Of a stretch of 64,000 bases of DNA, positions 33,601 through 41,258 are shown in pieces. The notes below the pieces were generated by a model that saw only the letters and a list, made by a program, of their open reading frames with translations, was not told the DNA's origin and did not search any database. The translations under genes were made by a program, and so were the position numbers. Each line of letters opens with the position of its first letter. Position 1 is the stretch's first letter. This DNA is from Thermodesulfobacteriota bacterium (GTDB lineage: Bacteria > Desulfobacterota_D > UBA1144 > Nemesobacterales > UBA2774), in assembly GCA_035325995.1 (NCBI GenBank), contig DAOKYU010000008.1:62001-126000 (forward strand), in the 5' to 3' direction.

Positions 33601-35478
33601 ATGAGAACCCTGTTCATAAAGGTCACCCTGCTCATTGTCTGTGTGCTGTCCACGGCGTCGTACGCCCGGGGCAGCGCGCCCCGGTCAAATTACGAAAACG
33701 ACTCATTAACAGGTCCGGAATCCCCGGCGGCACAGGCGGACGGCGCCGCCCGAATCCAGGTGGCGCAGGCCCGGGCGGTCAATGCCTCCGACCGGTTTAA
33801 CCACGTCGAGAGCATAGGCTTCGAAGTCGATAAGGGGATGGGGATCGTCACTATAGGCACGGCTTCCCCGATTCAATACGAGAGGCTCGCGGACGAGGAC
33901 AAAAAGGTGAGCCTCAAGCTCTCGAACGTGATACTCGCCGACAAGTTCCAGGTTTCGAGGGACGTAAGCGACTTCGACAGCCCCATAAACTTCATCTCCT
34001 CGTTCAGGGACCCGATAAAGCCGAGCGACATCATAGTGGTAATCGAGCTAAAAGAATCCCGCGTCCCGGTAAACGTAAGCCAGAGCGGGAACCGGCTCGT
34101 GCTTAACTTCGGGGAGTCCCGGGCCGTCCGGGCCGCGAGCGAGCAGCAGGTCGATGTCTCGGTGCACCCCGAAGACCTCTACGCCTTCGACTTCAGGCTC
34201 ACTTCCATGCCCGGGGCCGTAAAAACGTACAAGGGGCAGCTCGTCTCCTTCGATTTCAAGGACGCCGACATAAGGGACGTGCTGAGGATTATCTCCGACA
34301 TAAGCGGCCTCAACATGATCATAGCCAGTAACGTCGCCGGCACGGTAACGCTCAAGCTCACTAACGTCCCCTGGGACCAGGCCCTCGACGTCATACTCGA
34401 AGACGCCGGTCTCGGCGCCTTCCTCGACGGCAACGTCCTCAGGATAGCGCCCCTCGCCACGCTCCAGGCCCGCCAGCGCGCGGTAAGGAAGACGGTGGAG
34501 ACCAACGAAGAGCTCGAGCCCCTCATCACGCGCCAGGTCTTCGTCAACTACGCGACGGCGGCCGAGCTCATCCCCCTCGTCGATCCGCTTCTAAGCGACA
34601 GGGGCGAGCTCAGGGTGGACACCAGGACGAACAGCATTCTTATAAACGACACGGCGGTCAGGGCCGGGCAGATAGAGTCCCTCGTCGAGGACCTCGACAC
34701 GAGGACCCCCCAGGTGCTCATAGAATCGCGGATTGTGCAGGCCACGCTCAACTTCACCCGCGAGCTCGGCATACAGTGGGGCTTCGATTACAGGGCCTCG
34801 GCCGCGACAGGCAACCCGACGGGCGCAACGTTTCCGTCGAGCGTCGAAGTCGGCGGCACCACTGTCGGCAGCCCGTTCGGCACCACGGGAGACAACTTCA
34901 TTATCGACCTCCCGGCGGCTGCGGGCCCGGGCTCGGGCGGCGTTATGGGTATCGTCCTCGGGAGCCTTACGGGTGCGTTCGACCTCGACCTCCGGCTCTC
35001 CGCCCTTGAGCAAAGGGGCGACGGCCGAATCCTTTCTTCACCGAAGGTGCTGACGCTCGAAAACACGCCGGCGAGGATAGAGCAGGGCGTTTCGATCCCG
35101 TTTCTCTCCGTTTCCGCCGCGGGCACGCAGACCCAGTTCGTCGACGCCACGCTCAGCCTTTCCGTAACCCCCCAGGTGACGAACGACAACCGGATACTCA
35201 TGGAGATAGTCGTAACCGACAACTCCCCCGACCCTGCGCTCACGGGCGCGGGAGGCCAGCCTTCCATAAGAAGGAACGAGGCCACGACGCAGGTCCTGGC
35301 GAGCGACGGCGAAACCATAGTCATAGGCGGCATATTCACGCGCCGAATGGACGAGACGAACAACGGGCTTCCCTGGTTTTCGCGGCTCCCCCTCCTCGGA
35401 TGGCTCTTCCAGAACAACAGGACGAACGACGAGAGAAGGGAGCTCATAGTATTCATAACACCGAGGATCATCAGGTAA
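33601..35478 (+). CDS. pilQ: Type IV pilus secretin PilQ
   Basis: A 625-residue outer-membrane secretin. It has a signal peptide (about 1-24), an AMIN domain binding peptidoglycan (about 55-170), and an STN/N0 domain (about 215-280: VSFDFKDADIRDVLRIISDISGLN). An N1/NolW-type domain is followed by the secretin core with VLIESRIVQATLNFTRELGIQWGF and the C-terminal SSPKVLTLENTPARIEQG and RELIVFITPRII. It ends near the secretin lip, with only one AMIN domain visible. Good AGGAGG site before ATG 33601. It completes pilMNOPQ; two secreted-protein genes follow. Confidence 0.95.
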   Translation: MRTLFIKVTLLIVCVLSTASYARGSAPRSNYENDSLTGPESPAAQADGAARIQVAQARAVNASDRFNHVESIGFEVDKGMGIVTIGTASPIQYERLADEDKKVSLKLSNVILADKFQVSRDVSDFDSPINFISSFRDPIKPSDIIVVIELKESRVPVNVSQSGNRLVLNFGESRAVRAASEQQVDVSVHPEDLYAFDFRLTSMPGAVKTYKGQLVSFDFKDADIRDVLRIISDISGLNMIIASNVAGTVTLKLTNVPWDQALDVILEDAGLGAFLDGNVLRIAPLATLQARQRAVRKTVETNEELEPLITRQVFVNYATAAELIPLVDPLLSDRGELRVDTRTNSILINDTAVRAGQIESLVEDLDTRTPQVLIESRIVQATLNFTRELGIQWGFDYRASAATGNPTGATFPSSVEVGGTTVGSPFGTTGDNFIIDLPAAAGPGSGGVMGIVLGSLTGAFDLDLRLSALEQRGDGRILSSPKVLTLENTPARIEQGVSIPFLSVSAAGTQTQFVDATLSLSVTPQVTNDNRILMEIVVTDNSPDPALTGAGGQPSIRRNEATTQVLASDGETIVIGGIFTRRMDETNNGLPWFSRLPLLGWLFQNNRTNDERRELIVFITPRIIR

Positions 35479-35505
35479 AAGACAGATATCCTGGAGGATG
35501 GTTTG

Positions 35506-36066
35506 ATGAGAAGGAAATTAATAGGACAATTGGTATTCCCGGCGCTCGTTGCCGTGTTCCTCGCGGCGGGTCTAGCCGCAGGCGGCTGCGGGTCGAATCC
35601 CCCGTTCGCGCCCTTCGGCTCGACGATAGAGATACTGAACCCGCCCGAAGATATCAACATCGGGCTCAACGCCATAACGCAGATTCTCGTACGGGCCCAG
35701 GTGCTCGGCCCAGACGAGGAGCCCCTCAACGACGTGCGGGTGATTTGGGATTTGTCATTTGCCGACCAGAATTCGTTCGTGATAGATACCAACGGGGACG
35801 GTATCGCCGACGCGAAGGCGCTTCAGCTCGTCGATAACGGCGCGTGCTCGCCGCAGCAGTGTGCGTCGACATCCATAACCGAATGGTTCAGCATGGGGGC
35901 GCTCGTGGATTCGCCTTTCGATGTTCTCACCGACAACCGCGGCATGGCCTTCGTGCTCCTTCTGATAGGCGACGCGGTAATCGACCCCGCGACGCTTTCC
36001 GCGTCCACAGACAGCGGCGCTATAGATATAGTGACCTTCTCGGTGAACGCTGACCTCGGGGAGTAG
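35506..36066 (+). CDS. Secreted lipoprotein-like protein downstream of pilQ, unknown function
   Basis: A 186-residue exported protein I cannot assign. It has a signal peptide with a lipobox-like LAAGGC (Cys28), then one beta-rich domain. IEILNPPEDINIGLNAITQILVRAQVLGPDEEPLNDVRVIWDLSF resembles bacterial Ig-like (invasin-type) domains. FVIDTNGDGIADAKAL could bind calcium (DTNGDGIAD matches the thrombospondin type-3/EF-like loop). ATG 35506 has GGAGG upstream; a TTG just before it is less likely. It is 27 bp after pilQ and directly followed by another secreted protein, so both are probably cotranscribed with the pilus genes. Confidence 0.75.
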   Translation: MRRKLIGQLVFPALVAVFLAAGLAAGGCGSNPPFAPFGSTIEILNPPEDINIGLNAITQILVRAQVLGPDEEPLNDVRVIWDLSFADQNSFVIDTNGDGIADAKALQLVDNGACSPQQCASTSITEWFSMGALVDSPFDVLTDNRGMAFVLLLIGDAVIDPATLSASTDSGAIDIVTFSVNADLGE

Positions 36067-36096
36067 ATGTTATTCCGGCAAGGAGGATGGATACAG

Positions 36097-37065
36097 ATGA
36101 TGCTTAACAGGATGTTCAAACGCAAATCCGTAAAGGTAATCTCCATACTGACGTTTCTCGGGCTCATGGTTTTGTCGCAGCACGCCTGCGTCGACAGCCT
36201 CGACAGCGGCGACGAGTCCGAAAACCCGGTAAACACGTTCATCATGAACATGAGCGCGAACCCGAACACCGTATTCGGGAACGCCTCCGAGGAATCCTTC
36301 ATACAGGTGGATACGCTCCTCGTTCCGGACGGCTCGGAAATAGATTACGAGATAACCTTTTCGAGTAGCGGCCTCCCTCCGGCGCTAAGGGGATGCCTCT
36401 TCGACAGCAGCGGCACTGTAATAAACAACGAGGCCTTCGTTAATTATCTCTCGGGCGTCCTCGTCGGCATAAACGAAACGGCCTCTATAAATATCTCGGC
36501 TACCGTCAGGCTCGCCGACGGCCGGAGCGAGAGCGATTTCACGACGCTTACGCTCGATGGCGTCGGCCTCGTAGCGGCGACGCCCGGGCCCGACACCGAC
36601 CCGATAATCGTGCCCCATCCGTCTACGACCCCGGCGCCTACGAACATCGCCGTCCCGCTCACCTTCCAGTCCGTGGGTTTAGAGCCCGGAACACTCGTCG
36701 AGATATCGCTCAGCAATCCCGACATCGGCTCACTTAACGGCGGCGGCGACCCCGAGATCGGCGACGCTATCTACGTCGCCCCGATACTCGGCAACGTAAA
36801 CTCTGGCCAGTTCTTCGTCCAGTATAACGCCTTCGTCGGACAGGCCGGCACACAGATTATACTTGCCAGGACCCAGATTCAGATTCCGCCGGAATTCATA
36901 ACCCTCTGTCCCCTCATAGCTGAGGAAGACGGACTTATCGAAGTTGTGGTCATTATAACCCAGGAAGTCGCCGCACCGCCCACGCCGGGGCCGACCCCCG
37001 GGCCTGACGACGGCGGCGGCGACGGCAGCTCCGGACCTACGATACCGCCGGATGTTATAGAATAG
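36097..37065 (+). CDS. Secreted protein with Pro-rich C-terminal tail, unknown function
   Basis: A 322-residue exported protein with no recognised domain. The N-terminal signal ends near SQHAC; a Cys is present but the lipobox is not canonical. Beta-rich repeats follow (for example IQVDTLLVPDGSEIDYEITF, ETASINISATVRLADGRSESDF), suggesting tandem Ig-like folds. The C-terminus is a PTPGPTPGPDDGGGDGSSG linker ending PPDVIE. The start is one of two adjacent ATGs at 36097/36100, 10 bp after AGGAGG. An in-frame ATG at 36067 lacks a site. It may be a surface or pilus-associated protein from its place after pilQ. Confidence 0.72.
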   Translation: MMLNRMFKRKSVKVISILTFLGLMVLSQHACVDSLDSGDESENPVNTFIMNMSANPNTVFGNASEESFIQVDTLLVPDGSEIDYEITFSSSGLPPALRGCLFDSSGTVINNEAFVNYLSGVLVGINETASINISATVRLADGRSESDFTTLTLDGVGLVAATPGPDTDPIIVPHPSTTPAPTNIAVPLTFQSVGLEPGTLVEISLSNPDIGSLNGGGDPEIGDAIYVAPILGNVNSGQFFVQYNAFVGQAGTQIILARTQIQIPPEFITLCPLIAEEDGLIEVVVIITQEVAAPPTPGPTPGPDDGGGDGSSGPTIPPDVIE

Positions 37066-37077
37066 AAAAACTTCGGA

Positions 37078-37100
37078 GCCTGTCCCCGCGTGGGGCAGGC
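37078..37100 (+). terminator. GC-rich hairpin after the pilMNOPQ operon
   Basis: GCCTGTCCCC-GCG-TGGGGCAGGC forms a stem of about 10 bp just 13 bp after the stop codon. There is no U-run after it, so a rho-independent terminator is only possible. Confidence 0.35.
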
Positions 37101-37329
37101 CCTCTCCGGGGCCGGACGCACGAAGCCCGCGCCCGACTCCGGAGACTCTTTTACCGCCCCCGCCAGGCCGTAGGCTTAACGGAGCGTATGAGATCGATAT
37201 GGATGTCATATAAGGATTGGGGGAGTAAGTCCGGCTTGACTTACCGTCTGCATGTTGTTTACCTTTATATGTTGGTTGGCTTCGGGGAGTGTTTTTTACC
37301 GGCAATAATACAATTCAGGAAGGATAATC

Positions 37330-37557
37330 ATGGAGAGACAGTTCAAGATAATTGTTGAAAAGCATCCGGATGTCTATGTGGCATATCCGATCGGCTTGAA
37401 GGGAGTTGTCGTCGGTGAGGGCGATACGTATGAGGATGCTTTGACGGACGTGAAATCCGCTATCCGGTTCCACATAGAAACCTTCGGTGAGGATGTTTTA
37501 ACTGACGAATCACCTGTTTTAGAAGTGTTTTTAGCCGAGGCCGGGGTAGGTCTTTAA
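37330..37557 (+). CDS. HicB-like antitoxin
   Basis: A 75-residue protein with the HicB partial RNase-H-like fold: FKIIVEKHPDVYVAYPIGLKGVVVGEGDTYEDALTDVKSAIRFHIETFG. The pattern of a hydrophobic strand, then GEGxTYEDAL and a long helix is typical of HicB/UPF0150. It lacks the C-terminal DNA-binding helix-turn-helix of longer HicB proteins. AAGGA precedes ATG 37330. A HicA-like gene follows 119 bp later, so hicB comes first, the reverse of the E. coli order. Base composition is more AT-rich than the neighbours, which fits acquisition. Confidence 0.72.
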   Translation: MERQFKIIVEKHPDVYVAYPIGLKGVVVGEGDTYEDALTDVKSAIRFHIETFGEDVLTDESPVLEVFLAEAGVGL

Positions 37558-37676
37558 ATATATCGCCGTCTCAATATCCCAAATAAGTTCCATTTTATTG
37601 AGCTTTGTGTTCCGTTTTCTGAATTCTCGTAGAAATTGCTTGACATTCCTTTGGTTCCAATTTAATGGAATATCTC

Positions 37677-37916
37677 ATGACTAAATTTCCTGTCGATGCG
37701 CCGAAGGCGAGGGTAATAAAAACGCTGGAGCTTCTCGGTTTCCTTCTTATTCGGGAGCGAGAGCACATAGCAATGCTGAGGGAAAATCCTGACGGGACAC
37801 GGACGCCTCTGACAATACCTAATCATGCGAGAATCAAAGGCTCGACTCCAAGAAGTGTTTGCACACAGGCTGGAATATCGAGGGACGAATTCCTCAAAGC
37901 GTATGAGCAAGTGTGA
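37677..37916 (+). CDS. HicA-like mRNA interferase toxin
   Basis: A 79-residue protein with the HicA double-stranded-RNA-binding fold: KARVIKTLELLGFLLIRERE, a central His30 (EREHIAML) at the place of the catalytic His in HicA, then TPLTIPNHARIKGSTPRSVCTQAGISRDEFLKAY, a strong family signature (TIPNH...KG...L..I..QAGIS). HicA toxins cleave mRNA and are neutralised by HicB. Start choice: ATG 37677; another ATG four codons earlier (37665) lies inside a possible promoter region. Its own promoter (TTGACA at 37640) may allow separate expression. Confidence 0.74.
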   Translation: MTKFPVDAPKARVIKTLELLGFLLIREREHIAMLRENPDGTRTPLTIPNHARIKGSTPRSVCTQAGISRDEFLKAYEQV

Positions 37917-38032
37917 TAGGGTATTTCTTGCACATTCCGTTTGACTTAACCCTGCCCTCTTTTTACCATTTATAAATGGGGGGTATGCCGTCTCGGTTTG
38001 CGGGCGTGCATATAATTTTGAGGGGGTCACAA

Positions 38033-39703
38033 ATGTCAGTCCGGGAATCGGATCTCGATAAGAAAAAAATGGCAAGGGAGCGCTGGGAAAGGGATTATGC
38101 CCGCGCTCATAAGCGCGACGCCGACTTCACCACGATATCCGGCATGGACTTGCCGCCTCTCGCAGACTCGGGCGACCTCGCGGGTTTCGACCCCGAATCC
38201 GAAATAGGCTACCCCGGCCGGTTCCCCTACACCCGCGGCATACACAGCACTATGTACAGGAGCCGACTCTGGACTATGCGCCAGTTCGCAGGCTTCGGCA
38301 CACCGGAAGACACTAACAGAAGATTCAAATACCTCCTCGGCCACGGCCAGACCGGCCTCAGCACGGCCTTCGACATGCCCACCCTAATGGGCTACGACTG
38401 CGACAGCCCCATGGCGCGCGGCGAGGTCGGGAGGGAAGGGGTCTCGGTCTCGTCCCTTGAAGACATGGAAACACTTTTCGACGGAATAAACCTCGATCAG
38501 GTAACGACGTCCATGACCGTCAACTGCAGCGCGAGCATAATTTTCGCCATGTACCTCGTCATGGCCGAAAAGAAAGGCGTAAGCCGGGACAGGCTCCGCG
38601 GCACACTCCAGAACGACATGCTGAAGGAATTCATAGCCCAGCGCGAATGGATATCCCCGCCCGGCCCGTCGGTCAAGATCGTCATCGACGTAATCGAATT
38701 CTGCGCGCGCCGCGTCAAGGGCTGGCACCCGGTCTCTATCTCCGGCTACCACATCCGTGAGGCGGGCTCCACCGCAGTACAGGAGCTGGCGTTCACCATC
38801 GCCGACGGCATAGGCTACGTCGAGGAAAGCATAAAGCGGGGCCTCGACGTAGATGATTTCGCCCCGCGTCTCTCCTTCTTCTTTAACGTCCACAACGACT
38901 TCCTCGAAGAGGTCGCCAAGTTCAGGGCGGCCCGCCGCATGTGGGCGAAGATCATGCGTGACAGGTTCGGAGCGAGAGACCCGAAGTCTCTCACGCTCAA
39001 AACCCACGCCCAGACGGCAGGCGCGAGCCTCACGGCGCAGCAGCCTGTAAACAACGTCGCCCGAGTTACAATACAGGCCCTCGCTGCGGTCCTCGGAGGC
39101 ACCCAGTCCCTCCACACGAACTCCATGGACGAGACGCTCGCCCTCCCGACGGAAGAGGCCGCCACGGTCGCGCTCAGGACGCAGCAGATAATCGCCGAGG
39201 AAAGCGGAGTCGCTAATACGATAGACCCCTTCGGCGGAAGCTACCTCATGGAATCCCTCACGAGCCGCATCGAAAAGGAGGCCTTCGACTACATAGACAA
39301 GATCGACCGCATGGGCGGCATAATAGCGGCGATAGAAGAGGGTTATCCCCAAAAGGAAATAGCCGACGCCGCCTACAAGTACCAGCGCGAGCTCGACACC
39401 GGAATAAAAACCATAGTCGGCGTCAACAGGTACGTCCACGAGGACGAGGAAGTTCCGATTCCGCTCCTCAAAATAGAGGACGAGGTCGAAGAGGCCCAGA
39501 GACAAAAACTAACTGTCCTCAAGCGCCGACGCGACAACAAGGCTGTAAAGGCCCGGCTTGAAGACATACTCCTCGCCGCGCGTAGAGGCGACAACCTGAT
39601 GCCGTTCATCATAGACGCCGTCCGTGACCACGCCACCCTCGGCGAGATAAGCGACATATTCCGCGAGGCCTACGGCGTCTACCGCGACCCGGGGTATTTC
39701 TAA
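38033..39703 (+). CDS. B12-dependent acyl-CoA mutase large subunit (isobutyryl-CoA mutase-like)
   Basis: A 556-residue catalytic TIM-barrel subunit of the methylmalonyl-CoA mutase family, without the B12 domain, which is encoded next door. Visible motifs include HSTMYRSRLWTMRQFAGFG, GLSTAFDMPTLMGYDCDSP, VSISGYHIREAG and GGTQSLHTNSMDE. At the position of MCM Tyr89 it has Phe85 (RQFAGF), and at MCM Arg207 it has Gln203 (FIAQREW), with the same 118-residue spacing. Phe/Gln is the isobutyryl-CoA mutase pair. Interconversion of isobutyryl- and n-butyryl-CoA is therefore a better guess than methylmalonyl-CoA; automatic annotation would probably say MCM. ATG 38033 has a GAGGGGG site. No MeaB chaperone gene lies nearby. 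Confidence 0.9.
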   Translation: MSVRESDLDKKKMARERWERDYARAHKRDADFTTISGMDLPPLADSGDLAGFDPESEIGYPGRFPYTRGIHSTMYRSRLWTMRQFAGFGTPEDTNRRFKYLLGHGQTGLSTAFDMPTLMGYDCDSPMARGEVGREGVSVSSLEDMETLFDGINLDQVTTSMTVNCSASIIFAMYLVMAEKKGVSRDRLRGTLQNDMLKEFIAQREWISPPGPSVKIVIDVIEFCARRVKGWHPVSISGYHIREAGSTAVQELAFTIADGIGYVEESIKRGLDVDDFAPRLSFFFNVHNDFLEEVAKFRAARRMWAKIMRDRFGARDPKSLTLKTHAQTAGASLTAQQPVNNVARVTIQALAAVLGGTQSLHTNSMDETLALPTEEAATVALRTQQIIAEESGVANTIDPFGGSYLMESLTSRIEKEAFDYIDKIDRMGGIIAAIEEGYPQKEIADAAYKYQRELDTGIKTIVGVNRYVHEDEEVPIPLLKIEDEVEEAQRQKLTVLKRRRDNKAVKARLEDILLAARRGDNLMPFIIDAVRDHATLGEISDIFREAYGVYRDPGYF

Positions 39704-39774
39704 TTTCGCTGGCAATGCCTTTTAAACTCTCCACAAATCGCGTAACCTCATACCTTGATAAAGGGTCTAAAGAG

Positions 39775-40185
39775 ATGGAACAGGAAAACAGGTTAAGAAT
39801 TCTTATCGGCAAGGCCGGCCTCGACGGACACGACAGGGGGGTAAAGATAGTAGCGAGGGCCCTTCGTGACGCCGGGTTCGAGGTCATCTACACCGGCCTT
39901 CACAACTCCCCGGAGGCCATCGTCGAAACGGCGCTACAGGAAGACGTCGACGCCGTCGGGCTAAGCATCCTTTCCGGCGCCCACAACTACCTCTTCCCGG
40001 AGATAATCCGCCTCCTCGAAGAGAAGGGCCTCGGCGACATCACGGTCTTCGGCGGGGGTATTATCCCGAAGGAAGACATAGAAGGACTCAAGCAAAAGGG
40101 AGTAAAAGCGGTATTCGAGCCCGGGACGTCCACGGACGAGATCATAAGCTGGGTAAGGGAGAACGTCTCCCCGAGGGCTCTTTAG
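39775..40185 (+). CDS. B12-binding small subunit of acyl-CoA mutase
   Basis: A 136-residue cobalamin-binding Rossmann-like subunit. It has the DxHxxG signature DGHDRG whose His is the lower cobalt ligand, then SILSGAH and VFGGGIIP, which cradle the nucleotide tail. The length equals that of known IcmB-type small subunits. ATG 39775 is preceded by AAGAG; a longer frame from 39715 is possible but not family-like. It lies 71 bp after the large-subunit gene and must assemble with it. Confidence 0.9.
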   Translation: MEQENRLRILIGKAGLDGHDRGVKIVARALRDAGFEVIYTGLHNSPEAIVETALQEDVDAVGLSILSGAHNYLFPEIIRLLEEKGLGDITVFGGGIIPKEDIEGLKQKGVKAVFEPGTSTDEIISWVRENVSPRAL

Positions 40186-40194
40186 CCTGATGTA

Positions 40195-40833
40195 ATGAAG
40201 TGCGTAAGCTGCAGTAATAGGAAAGGCAAGCGGCATTGCCCTGCGCTCGGCGGCTCCATATGCGCCGTCTGCTGCGGAGAGAAAAGGGGGGTTGAAATCA
40301 ACTGCCCGCCCGATTGCGTTTACTACGTCGAGGGCCAGAAGCAGCACCAGCTCAAGGTAATGCACCAGAGGGTCAAAAAAGAGGGCGGCAGAAGCTACGT
40401 CCGCCGGGCCGAGCTCTATAACCGTAACCCCGAAATCTTCGCCCGTATCGAAAAGCTCTTCGCCGATTCCTACAGGGCCAACAGGAATCTCACGAACAAA
40501 GACGTCGCCTCGGGCCTCGAGCTCGCCAAAAATACGCTCGACACCGAAAAGAAGGGCCTCATCTACCAGCACCAGGGCGAGAACTCCTACGCCAACGATC
40601 TCTCGACGAATATCCTTATCGCGATAACCGACTACAAGGACAATCCCAAGATCACGGGAGAAAGGGTAGACCTCGACTTCGCCATAAAGGTCATAGACGA
40701 GTTTTTAAGGGAAGCGCGGTTCTACGTCGAGAACGACCCGAATCCCCGGAGCTACCTCGTACACATCTTACGCTACCACCCCGGGGAAGCGCCCGCACAA
40801 AGGCAGGCGGGGGGGATTATAATCACGCCCTGA
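40195..40833 (+). CDS. Cys-rich zinc-finger-like protein of unknown function
   Basis: A 212-residue protein with an N-terminal cysteine cluster: Cys3, Cys6, Cys15, Cys23, Cys26, Cys27, Cys37 and Cys41, in the arrangement CVSCSNRKGKRHCP...CAVCCGEKRG...CPPDC. This resembles small zinc-binding modules seen in uncharacterised deltaproteobacterial proteins. The rest is alpha-helical and charged, with no recognised catalytic motif. It begins 9 bp after the mutase small subunit and may be cotranscribed with it; a functional link is not established. Confidence 0.75.
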   Translation: MKCVSCSNRKGKRHCPALGGSICAVCCGEKRGVEINCPPDCVYYVEGQKQHQLKVMHQRVKKEGGRSYVRRAELYNRNPEIFARIEKLFADSYRANRNLTNKDVASGLELAKNTLDTEKKGLIYQHQGENSYANDLSTNILIAITDYKDNPKITGERVDLDFAIKVIDEFLREARFYVENDPNPRSYLVHILRYHPGEAPAQRQAGGIIITP

Positions 40834-40841
40834 CTTTGTCG

Positions 40842-41036
40842 TTAATGGTTGTCTTTTCCGGCGGAGGGGACGGTGTTGATGATCGCTGAAACTATAAACG
40901 CTACGACGGCCACGATTGCGAGGTACTTGAAAAACCTCGACCAGTCCATGCTTATTCCGAGATAAAAACCGACGCCTACGAAGCTGAAAAGTATCAGGCA
41001 TACGAAAATAGCGCCCGGCAGGTTCTTCCTTAACAT
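40842..41036 (-). CDS. Small two-helix membrane protein
   Basis: A 64-residue protein with two hydrophobic helices (about 8-28 and 36-55) and a short polar tail. AAGGAG lies about 12 bp upstream of ATG 41036, which supports it as a real gene. No family recognised. It lies tail-to-tail with the Cys-rich gene, 8 bp apart. Confidence 0.6.
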   Translation of the reverse strand: MLRKNLPGAIFVCLILFSFVGVGFYLGISMDWSRFFKYLAIVAVVAFIVSAIINTVPSAGKDNH

Positions 41037-41258
41037 AAGAGTCCAACTCCTTCTTCTCTATATTTATTCGGCCAGAAAGCATGATTTTATCTGAATCCTC
41101 GCCCCTCTTCAACCTTTTGTCAACTGCGGCCGCATCGTCCCCGCCCGGGCTCGAAAACGACGGGGATTGCGATTCGGTGATATAAAGTGTAACCTAGACA
41201 CTAATAATCATTGATATGCAGGTAATAATTGCTCCTACTCGTTAATCGCCGTCCGTAA

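Noticed and set aside
38033..39703. Plain methylmalonyl-CoA mutase call
   Set aside because: The family is right but the two substrate residues are Phe/Gln, so I call it isobutyryl-CoA mutase-like instead.
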